Assembly: GCA_947650365.1 (NCBI GenBank)
Contig: OX393550.1
Span: 100,715,472 to 100,779,471 of the forward strand
Direction: 5' to 3'
DNA length: 64,000 nt
Source: Chamaelirium japonicum
Lineage: Eukaryota; Streptophyta; Magnoliopsida; Liliales; Melanthiaceae
Shown one piece after another: positions 54,902 to 64,000 of this stretch; the stretch's first letter is position 1; each line of letters opens with the position of its first letter. The notes below the pieces were generated by a model. The model saw only the letters and a list, made by a program, of their open reading frames with translations. It was not told the origin of the DNA and ran no database searches. Position numbers and translations under genes: made by a program.

Positions 54902-57886
54902 TGTAGACACACGAATTTCGTCGGACCCGAAGCCGACTTACGTGTGCCGACGCGGATGCAAACCCGACACGCGGACCCAACTCGCTCGCGCCGACGTGGA
55001 TGCAAACCCGACACGCGGACCCGACTCGCGCGCGCCAACACGGACTCAGACCCCGCCCCAAGAGGGGCCGGCCCCTACTAGGGTCCGAACCCTATAGGGC
55101 CGGCCCTAGTGGGGACCGAACCCCATGGAGGGGCCGGCCGGCCCTGCAAGGAAAGGGAAGAAAAAAGAAAGAAAAGAAAAAAAGAAAGAAAAGAAAAAGG
55201 AAAGAAAAGAAAGGAAAGAAAAGAAAAAGGAAAGAAAAGAAAAGGAAAGAAAAGAAAGAAAAGGAAAAAATACCGCCATGCGCGGGGGGAGGTAGCGTAT
55301 GACGTCTGCACACACGCGGATCTGCGCCGATCCCTCGATCCGACGCACAAGACGAAGCGCCCGATCGCCATCGATTTCGTGCGCAAAATCCAGCCATAAT
55401 TGCGCCCGCCAGAAAAGGAAAACAACTAAATGTTATTCCCTTCATCAATGGATGAATAAAATCCGGGTAATTATGAGAGAGATACAAAAGGGATTTAAAA
55501 TTAAAAAGTTCCCATATCTCTCTCCCCACCTCTTTGCCTATAAATAGAGGGGGTGGGGGAAGGAAAAAATGGTCGGAAAATTGAAGACAAAACGCCAGAG
55601 CTCTGCAGAAGAGGAGACGTTTCTTCATCGACCCAAGGCTTCACGAGGCACAGTCAAGCCTGTCCCGAGGGATCGGCTTACTGAAAGTCCTCATCAATGT
55701 GAAGACCCTTGCACACGAAGATCATCCCTTCGACTCCGTGCACGAAGAAGAAAGCTCGGAGAAGAAGAACCCTTCGACTCCGAAGACGCCAGAAGCAAAG
55801 GCCGGAGAAGAAGAGGAGCGGCACTACCCCGTCGTCTCCAACAAGCTTCGACTCCGATCAAGCCCAAAAGCCCGGAGAAGAAGAGGAGCGGCACTACCCC
55901 GTCGTCTCCAACAAGCTTCGACTCCGATCAAGCCCAAAAGCCCGGAGAAGAAGAGGAGCGGCACTACCCCGTCGTCTCCAACAAGCTTCGACTCCGATCA
56001 AGCCCAAAAGCCCGGAGAAGAAGAGGAGCGGCACTACCCCGTCGTCTCCAACAAGCTTCGACTCCGATCAAGCCCAAAAGCCCGGAGAAGAAGAGGAGCG
56101 GCACTACCCCGTCGTCTCCAACAAGCTTCGACTCCGATCAAGCCCAAAAGCCCGGAGAAGAAGAGGAGCGGCACTACCCCGTCGTCTCCAACAAGCTTCG
56201 ACTCCGATCAAGCCCAAAAGCCCGGAGAAGAAGAGGAGCGGCACTACCCCGTCGTCTCCAACAAGCTTCGACTCCGATCAAGCCCAAAAGCCCGGAGAAG
56301 AAGAGGAGCGGCACTACCCCGTCGGCTCCAACAAGCTTCGACTCCGATCAAGCCCAAAAGCCCGGAGAAGAAGAGGAGCGGCACTACCCCGTCGTCTCCA
56401 ACAAGCTTCGACTCCGATCAAGCCCAAAAGCCCGGAGAAGAAGAGGAGCGGCACTACCCCGTCGTCTCCAACAAGTCCTCGATCCCGATCAAGCCCCAAA
56501 GCCCGGAGGAGAGAAGCGAAGCGTCATCACCCCGTCGTCTTCGATTAACGCCTGCCCCATTCACGAAGAAGAAAGCCTGGAGCAGATCGTCTGAAGCGTT
56601 GCTACCCCGTCATCTTCATCAACAAAAGCCGACGCTACAACCGTCACACGGAGACCGTCGCTACCCTCGTCGTCTTCATCAACAAGAGTCGACGCTACAA
56701 CCGTCGCACGGAGACCGTCGCTACCCTCGTCGTCTTCATCAACAAGAGACGACGCTACAACCGTCGCACGGAGACCGTCGCTACCCTCGTCGTCTTCATC
56801 TACAAAAGCCGACGCCACAACCGTCGCACGGAGATCGGTGCTACCCCCACCATCTTCGAAAGCATTCTTCGACTCCGATCACACCAAAGAAGCCCGGAGA
56901 AGAAGAGAAGTCCCGTCGACACGCAAACCGTCGAAGCACCGGAGAAGTAGCCCACGTCGTTCGAGGAAGAAGATCGAGTTGACGCTAAAGCTAAAGCCAA
57001 CGCAAGAAGCCAAAGCAAAGCCCCAGTAAAGCCCGCGCCAAAGCAACGCAAGAGCCAAAGCCAAGCGACTATGCCGGCCACGAGCAAAAGCACCGCACGT
57101 TCTAGCCGATACGACGCGAAGTCCGGAAGAACGAAAGCATCGCAAGTCTCTCCCAGCTACGTCCAAGTGCAAGCGCCGAAGCAAAGCAAAAGCCAGAGCC
57201 ACGCCGGAGCAAAGCCAAAGCCAAAAAGCCAAAGCTAAAGCCAACGCAAGAAGCCAAAGCAAAGCCCCAGTAAAGCCCGCGCCAAAGCAACGCAAGTGCC
57301 AAAGCCAAGCGACTACGCCGGCCACGAGCAAAAGCACCGCACGTCCTAGCCGATACGACGCGAAGTCCGGAAGAACGAAAGCATCGCAAGTCTCTCCCAG
57401 CTACGTCCAAGTGCAAGCGCCGAAGCAAAGCAAAAGCCAGAGCCACGCCGGAGCAAAGCCAAAGCCAAAAAGCCAAAGCCAAAGCCAACGCCAAAAGCTA
57501 GATCGACGCCGTGAACCGACGATCAAGGACGCCGAGGTCAAGCAAGGAACGAGGAAGACGCGAAGACCGAGGAACGAAGCCGAAAACCCCCTAGCCGAGA
57601 AAGCACGAAGCACGGAAGGGACAAAGCAACGGTGGACATTCCTTAGCCTCTCCAAAACCCTCTCCCTGTAAAACCCCTGTCCTGGGCAGCCCCTTCAGCG
57701 CTCTCGCACGAACACCACGTGGAGACGCGGATCAAAGGGATCCCCCAGAAGATCTTTCCCACAATCCCCTGATCAAAACTCGCCGCAACCCGGACTCGCT
57801 ACACCCGAGCAACCCGGGTCCCGGCCACAATTGTAATCTCGTGTGATTCGCAATAAAGACGACCCGCGCTTTTTTCCGCGTCCACA
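54902..57886 (+). repeat. 3' LTR of the young element
   Basis: Same length and internal arrays as the 5' LTR, offset exactly 13,752 bp; one substitution noticed, in the 70-bp array near 56293. Followed by target copy GCTCT. Confidence 0.94.
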
Positions 57887-57891
57887 GCTCT

Positions 57892-59088
57892 GAAGACAAG
57901 GAGACTCCAATGCTCGACAACCCAAGGCTTCAAGAGGCAAGGGCAAGCGCATCTCAATGGAATGTCTTAGCCCATATAAGTCTTCATCAACGTGAAGACC
58001 TTGCACAAGAAGATCAATTCTTTAACTACGTGCACGAAGAAGAAAATTTAAAGAAGAAGGTCTGGAGTCGGCATCATCCATCGTCTCCAACAATCTCCAT
58101 TAACTCCAAAGGCACCAAAAGTAAAGACTGGGGAAGAAGATCAAAGTCGGCATCACCCCGTCGCCTTCAACAAAGCTTTAACTCCTTGCACGAAAAAGAA
58201 AACTTGGAGAAGAAAACAGAAGATCGGTGCTACACCCGCTGTCTTCATCAACAAAAGCCGACACTATAACCATTGTACGGAGATCGGTACTACACTCTCC
58301 TTGCACGAAAAAGAAAGCTTGGAGAAGAAAACAGAAGATCGGTGCTACACCCGCTGTCTTCATCAACAAAAGTCGACACTATAACCATTGTACGGAGATC
58401 GGTACTACACTCGTCATCTTTATCAACAACAACCGTCACATGGAGATCGGTGCTACACCCGCCATTTTTTAAAAGAAGCCTTCAACTCCGAAAACATCAA
58501 AGAAGCTCGGAAAAGAAGAGAAGCCAAAGCCGACACCACAACCGTAATTGTAAAAGTTCCTGTTAGATACCCTCACACCCCAAAAATCGGGTTCTAAGGG
58601 GGGGTCCACAGAGGATAATATAAAGCGGGTGATGGGTACCTCTCTCACCGAAGTGGGACTTTTAGAGCCACGCCATAGCTAAGCCAAAGCCGACGCCAAA
58701 AGCAAAATCAACACCGCAAACCAACAATCAAGGACGCCAAGGTCTAGCAAGAGCCAAGAGAGACGCGAATATCGAGCAAATGACACCAAAAGCCCTCTAG
58801 CCGAGAAAGTACGAAGCACAGAAGGGACAAAAACAAAGGCAAAACTACTCGACCTCTTAAGAAACCCGAAACCTTGTAAAGACCTATGTCCTAGACAATC
58901 CCTCCAAAGCTCTTGCACGAAGTAACATAGAGACGCGGATCAAATGGACCCTTCAAATGATCTCTCTCACAATCTCCTGATCAAATTTTCGCCGCACCCG
59001 ACTCACCACCCCCGAGCCCCCCGGGTCAGCGGCTTTGTAATCTTTGTGTGCACAATAAAGACGACCCAAATCTTTTTCCCTGCATACA
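57892..59088 (+). repeat. Old solo LTR, right part
   Basis: Continues the old LTR from 41149: it shares GACTCC, ACCCAAGGCTTCA, ACGAAGAAGAAAA and CACAATCTCCTGATCAAA with the young LTR and ends GCAATAAAGACGACCC-like at 59050-59088. Its tandem arrays are short (a 113-bp duplication around CGGAGATCGGT at 58215-58440). No internal region or second old LTR is seen, hence solo. Confidence 0.75.
58561..58670. repeat. Possible solo LTR of the short-LTR family
   Basis: TGTTAGATACCCTCACACCCC..GAAGTGGGACTTTTA resembles the 106-bp LTR at 34867-34972 in length and block order. It interrupts the old LTR between AAAGTTCC and GCCACGCC. No clear duplication. Confidence 0.45.
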
Positions 59089-59123
59089 AACGCTCAATGA
59101 TATTGCGACCATTTGATAGAAAC

Positions 59124-59291
59124 CTATTAATGGACCAGATTATGATCCGAATCCAAACCAATCCAATCTGTACTTAACGGATATGGATTGAGTTTTTTAA
59201 TCCGGTGATTTGGTAACTATCCAAATCCGATAACCCATTTATTTAATAGATCGGATTTAGATATAGCCTAATCTGATCCGTTGATAGACCT
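59124..59291. mobile_element. Small MITE-like element
   Basis: CTATTAATGGACCAGATTA at the left and the inverted CTATCAACGGATCAGATTA-type right end match at about 15 of 19 positions. The interior resembles 40155-40316. Non-coding. Confidence 0.5.
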
Positions 59292-60416
59292 AGCCATGGG
59301 CTTTCCTCTTTTGCACAGTGTAGGTACACACTTATGGCAACAGTTCCTTTCCATATAAGGTGGGCGTACAATTATTGGATTAGCAATGTTTGGCCATTTA
59401 CCCTGCCTCACATTGACATTGGTCTTCTAGTTAAACACAAGCTTAGTAGTTTAATCTCCAATCTGGCTTTTAAATATCCCATAACAAAGTGGGAGGAAAG
59501 GTGATTAAAATTAAAAAAAGAATGGACAAAGAGATGATGGATAAGCTATGCCATCAGGTGCCACTATTATATATATATCTCACAAAGGCTTTGGGGCATG
59601 AATGCCACACCCTATTGGAGGCTGCCCCCTGCCTCAGTTCAGTACAGATTCTCTCTCTCTCTCTCTCTCTCCCTGACTCTATCTTTCTTCCCAACTTCTC
59701 CTTCTATTGGTGCTGTTGTCCCTTCTCTCAAGATGGGTCAGGGGTGATCCTAAGGTCCACCTCTCACTGAAAGCAAGTAACATCCTTCCATCTTTTCTTA
59801 TGCTCTTCCCCTCCTGGAATCAATCACTGCTCTCTCCAATCACTATTTTCCCACTCTGTTGAGGTTTATGGGTCTGTTTACTAATATGGGTTTCTTCTAT
59901 TTGTTTGAGTTTCTTGTACCAGTTGATGGAACTGTTGGAGGCCTCTCAGTTCATGTATGAATTCAGTGGCATTTCGGATTGCTAGCTTTTATTTCTTAGG
60001 TTTTCAGGTAGATTCTGAGATGGGTTTTGCATGAATTCAGCGAAGGTTGATGTTTTGATCCTCAATTCTTTGTTGGAACGGTTTCTGTTTCTGATTCATG
60101 ATGTTCTCACCATCTCAATTTGCATTGGACTCTTTCTCGCTCTTTCCCCCACTTATTCCTTTTCCCTTTTCTTGTTTGGGTCTCAGGATTCTTATGAGTT
60201 TGTTTAGGAGATTGGTTGATTTTCATTTTCTTTCTCGGTCCTTAATTAAGAATCCAGTTTTGTGTAGTTACCTATAATTATTTTGGTCCAAACTGGTTGC
60301 ATTGTTCAATGTGTAGATTGGAACTGAGGTAACAAAGGGAATTCGATCTTATAAGTAGAGTTTGATCTTACCCGGCAAAGAAAATTATCATCGGAGACCG
60401 ATCTTTTGTGCTTACG
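59292..60416 (+). promoter_or_regulatory. Promoter and 5' UTR of the NF-YA gene
   Basis: A TATA-like TATTATATATATATC at 59564-59578 is followed by a CT-rich leader (59651-59671), common in plant 5' UTRs. NF-YA genes usually have an intron in the 5' UTR; a donor near AAG-GTCCACC (59752) and an acceptor near TGTGTAG (60316) are candidates, not proven. Several short upstream ATGs are present. Confidence 0.5.
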
Positions 60417-60699
60417 ATGCAAACTGCAATGTGCTTCAAAAGCCATGGAGGAGTTGGCCAGGTTTCTGTTTCCCAGCCATCTCAGGCTACTCTGGTGCCC
60501 TGGTGGGTGGGCTCTCAGCCATTCTATGGAGAATCTTTCGGCCAATTGAAGCCTTTGACTGGGGACCATCCTAATCGAGAGGGTCCTTTGCCAGCTGGTG
60601 CCCGACATGTGCATCATTCTGTAGACCGATGGCCGGAGTCAGGGCCGGCAGTCACAGATAATGTGGCTAATGATACTGCTGAGTTCTATATCTTTCCAG
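60417..60699 (+). CDS. NF-YA: NF-YA transcription factor, first coding exon
   Basis: ATG at 60417 begins MQTAMCFKSHGGVGQV. The exon carries PWWVGSQPFYGESFGQLK, the N-terminal signature of plant NF-YA (HAP2/CBF-B) subunits, and ends ..NDTAEFYIFP-G at the donor CAG-GTGACA, phase 1 (94 codons plus one base). NF-YA binds CCAAT boxes as part of a nuclear trimer with NF-YB and NF-YC. The conserved CBF-B/DNA-binding domain is in later exons, which are not in this window. The frame reads on to a stop shortly after the donor, as expected of an intron. Downstream a copia fossil fills the next 2.5 kb and the window ends before exon 2. The family call is fairly firm; which paralogue cannot be said. Confidence 0.78.
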
Positions 60700-61430
60700 G
60701 TGACAGTTCTCCTACCTCTGATGATAGCCATTGACTGATGCCATTTTTAAATCTATGATTGTTTTTTTCCCACTAGTCATATTGATGATGAGCCTCAATA
60801 TTGTACTTTTTCTTATTATGTTGTCTGGAATAAAAAAAATTGACCCTTATATTTATACTTGCATGTATGTATGTATGTATGTTTTTTTTTTTTTGCATAT
60901 AGGGAAGTTGTTGGTGTTATTTCCTTCAATTTTGGAGGTCTTTTTCTTATTTTGATGAGCCTCAGTAAAGTACATCAGTTTTATCATGTGGTTCCAAAGA
61001 AAGGTGGCATCTTACATTAACTGGTGAATTTAGCTTCTACTATGACAATTAATTTTGCTCACATTTTACGGCAGTTTGTATCTTGCTGCATAGCTTACTA
61101 AGAGTCGCGCGTGAAGGGGCTTTCCTAGCTATTGCTTATGTGATGCCACCTTCTTGAATGTTTTTCTGCTTGATCCCTTGTGTGTGATGTAGCAAAAAGA
61201 AGAAGAAGAAGATCAGTTGTAGGTCACTTCTTGAAATATGAACTGATGGAAAGTCTGTTTTGAATCCTAAGAAGCAGAAGAATCTGTTAGTTGATGACCA
61301 AGTTGGATGAGGTCCTAATTGCTTCATCTTGATTCGATTGTGTCAAGCATAGAGGTCGTACGATGTGGAGAGGATTGTAAGATGGGGATGTTAATCTAGA
61401 GAACTTATGCTCTAATAAGGTGTATGAAAA
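60700..61430 (+). other. NF-YA intron, part before the copia fossil
   Basis: T-rich intron-like DNA with an (ATGT)n run near 60860-60880. No second exon was recognised. Confidence 0.5.
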
Positions 61431-64000
61431 CAAATCCTTCAAATATGCAAGGATGCAAAAAAATCTTGCGAGGATGGAGGATGTCCTGGAGGAACATAAA
61501 TGCCCGGAGGAGGAGCCATGTATACCTCCTCGGAGAGGTCACCGTGAAGGAACACATTGGTGACGTCCATCTGATAGAGAGGCCATTCTCGAGCAGCTAC
61601 CACAGCTAAGAGGGTGCGCACAGTAGTCATCCGAGCAACTGAAGCAAACGTCTTCTCGTAGTCAATCCCATACTTCTATGAGAAGTCACGAGCAACGAGG
61701 CGGACCTTGTGTTGCTCAATAGAACCATTAGGTCGAGTCTTGACCTTGAATATCCACTTGCGGCTAACACGTACCACGCCAGAGGGACAAGGAACCAGAT
61801 CCCATGTCTGGATCCGCTGAAAAGCCTTAAGCTCGACTGACATGGCCTGCCGCCACTCTGGGTGTAAAGCTGCCTCATCGTACGACTGGGGCTCCCGGTG
61901 GGTGTGAAGGGAAGTAAGGAAAATCTGGTAAGATAGAGAGAAGGAGACAACAGCAGAGTAGCCACAGGAGTTAGAAGAGTAAGAGGTAAAAGCAGAGTAG
62001 CCAAACTTATCGGGAGAGTAGGCATATCTGTCAGGAGGGTGATGTTCGCGCGCAGGGTAGTGCCGAACAGGATCAAGATCCGCGACTGGAGAGGAGGAAG
62101 CAACAGCACAGACGAGGGAGTACTAGTGTAAACCGACTCGGGAGGAGAAGCAGCAGAGCGACGAACATAGACACGCGTGACAGGTAGTGGTAGTGGTGGT
62201 GATGGAGGTGGAAGAGGAGACTTGAGAGGGGAGGGTGGAGGTGGTGAGGGTGGTGGAGACTCAACTGGAGAAGGCACAACCAACGGTGCGGGAGCAAGAT
62301 ACGAATGTAAAAGGGGAATGGTGAGAGGTAGTGGAGACGTGGACGGTGATGTAGGCGATGAGGAAAGATCTCAGGACTCGGTGGAAAAGTACAGGACATC
62401 CTCGACAAAAGAGACGTGACGAGAGACATAAATCCGGCGAGCCAAGGGATCGTAGTATCGATAGCCCTTGTGTTCCTGACTGAGCCCCAATTGAACACAC
62501 CTAACCGATCGAGCAGAGTTTGGTGCGCTCATGTAGAGGGAGGAGGACAAAGCACGTACACCCAAAGGTGCGAAGACGGGAGTAGTCGGGAGATGTGGAG
62601 TGAAGTCAATCGTATGGGGTAACCCCAGAGAGGGTGGAGGACGGAGTGATGTTGATAAGGTGAATTGTTGTCAGAACAGCCTCGGCCCAGTAGGAATATG
62701 GAATAGAAGCAGACAGAAGTAGAGCACGTGCTGTATCAAGGACATGGTGATGCTTCCGCTCGGCTACGTCGTTATGTTCATGGGTGTGGGGGCACGATTG
62801 TTGGTGAATGGTGCCGTGAGTCAGAAAGATCTCATGCATCTCAGAGGAGAGATTCTTGGGCACAATCAGACCTGAAGTTCTTGATATGTCTACCAAACTG
62901 GGTATGGATCATGGCGATGAATGTTTGGTAGATATGGGGAATCTCAGAGTGACGGTGCATGAGATAGACCGAGGTGCATTTGGAGTAGTCGTCAATAAAA
63001 CTTATATAATATAAAAAACCAAAAAATAAGGCAACCGGAGCAAGACCCCAACTGTCAGAATGCACTAAATCAAAGGGGTAACAGATTGGGAAGCACTGGC
63101 TGAAAATGGCCAAGCCAGATCTTTGCCAATCTACAACCCGTACAGACAGAGAGAGGAGAGAAGGACACACGACCCAAAGCGCCTGAACGGAAAACGCTTT
63201 TGAGTCGATCACTGGACAAATGATCTAGCCTTCTGTGCCACAAGTCCGCATCAGAGGCGACTGACATAACTGACTCAACAGAAACAGGGAAAACATGGAG
63301 ATGGTCTAGCTGGTAAAGTCTTCCCGTCTTACGGCCTAGCCCAATCCTCCATCCCATCCGCGAATCCTGCACAACACAAGTAGAGGAGGTAAAGGTGACA
63401 GTCAGTCCAGAATCACAGAGAGAATTGATAGAGATCAGATTAATGATAAGAAGAGGAGCATGATGAACATGAGGTAGGGTCAGGTAACCAGTGGAGTCTG
63501 AGGTAGGAGTGATAGATCCACACTGCGGAATAGGTACGAGAGTCCCATCCGCAGTGCGGACCTCCATGTGGGCAGGAGCAGGAGCATAGTCTGTGAGCAC
63601 AGTGGAGTCATAGGTGAGACGATAGGAAGCACCCGAATCAAAAATTCAAGGGACAGCAGTACCAAAGGTGGTGGACAGGCTGTGAGCAGTCGGGGAGCCG
63701 GCGGAGGTTAGGTGACAAAAAAGAAGCTCCTCGAGGCGTTGGAGACGGTCCGGCTCAAGCTGAGAAGGTGCAGTGGTAGCAGTGGGGGACGCCGAAGTCT
63801 CTATAGTAGCAGCAGCGCTACCAAAGTGATGGAAGGACTGACCACGTCCACGACTTCGTCTACCTCGACTTTCGCATTGATCATCACGAGAAGTAGGAAC
63901 CCAGCATGGTGCTCTCTCATCCGGACCCTATCGGGGATTGCGTGGAGGACGTGTGGGACATTCACGCTTCATGTGACCGGGCTCCTTGCAATAATGACAT
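61431..64000 (-). mobile_element. Ty1/copia fossil, minus strand, cut by window end
   Basis: Read on the minus strand from the right edge: gag zinc knuckle (CHYCKEPGHMKRECP) near 63.9-64.0 kb, protease and pre-integrase region near 63.1-63.6 kb, integrase near 62.4-63.2 kb (CPHTHEHNDVAERKHHH, YWAEAVLTTIHLINITPSS), then RT ([20 protein letters not shown]) to about 61.43 kb. No LTR is visible in the window and the RT end is incomplete. Broken in several places. Antisense to the NF-YA gene. Confidence 0.85.

Larger units (their letters stand above)
41150..57886 (+). mobile_element. Young non-autonomous gypsy-like LTR element, 16.7 kb
   Basis: The 5-bp duplication GCTCT (41145-41149, 57887-57891) flanks LTRs of identical length, 2,985 bp, running TGTAGACAC..GTCCACA. 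I noticed a single base difference between them, so insertion is very recent: on the order of 10,000-20,000 years at 1.3e-8 per site per year, with wide error. Inside are a primer site, one 2,030-codon gag-protease ORF, then 4.6 kb of tandem repeats, poly-A runs and purine tracts, and a polypurine tract. No RT, RNase H or integrase is visible, so it would depend on an autonomous relative. It looks whole for a non-autonomous (LARD-like) element. Confidence 0.92.

Overview
This is nuclear DNA of a flowering plant. It holds spliced plant genes (GT-AG introns), LTR retrotransposons of the Ty3/gypsy and Ty1/copia kinds, tRNA-derived SINEs, a LINE tail, hAT-type and Harbinger-type MITEs and long CT/GA microsatellites. 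The very GC-rich first exon of one host gene is typical of monocots and some magnoliids; I cannot place the species. I saw no tRNA, rRNA or CRISPR.

Layout. 1-3.9 kb: a decayed minisatellite broken up by two SINEs and a hAT-like MITE, then a 5'-truncated LINE with a 15-bp target duplication. 3.94-16.45 kb: an almost whole gypsy element of the Tat type (LTRs, primer site, gag-protease, pol with two RNase H domains, an antisense ORF region, a 119-bp satellite-like array, CCTTT target duplication). 16.5-18.5 kb: a foldback element and a SINE with a perfect 16-bp duplication. 18.59-27.59 kb: host gene 1, an EXPP1-like secreted cysteine-rich protein in three exons, whose 8.2-kb first intron holds a TRIM, a hAT-like MITE and a copia fossil. 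27.6-34.6 kb: intergenic, with a MITE inside a SINE tail, a hAT-like element abutting a Harbinger-like MITE, and microsatellites. 34.6-39.5 kb: a TRIM and a decayed copia with about 107-bp LTRs, both on the minus strand. 40.4-59.1 kb: an old solo LTR split by a very young 16.7-kb element of its own family, which has identical-length 2,985-bp LTRs and one 2,030-codon gag-protease ORF but no visible pol. 59.3-60.7 kb: promoter, 5' UTR and first coding exon of host gene 2, an NF-YA subunit. 61.4-64 kb: a copia fossil on the minus strand, apparently in the next NF-YA intron and running off the window.

Only two host genes are supported, both on the plus strand. Almost everything else is transposon layers of different ages, which can be ordered by nesting, target duplications and LTR divergence. 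The most striking observations are the young giant element sitting in its own family's solo LTR, its LTR array of 70-bp repeats open in all three forward frames, its long internally duplicated ORF, the one-unit difference in a 43-bp repeat between the LTRs of the Tat element, and several clean nested insertions.
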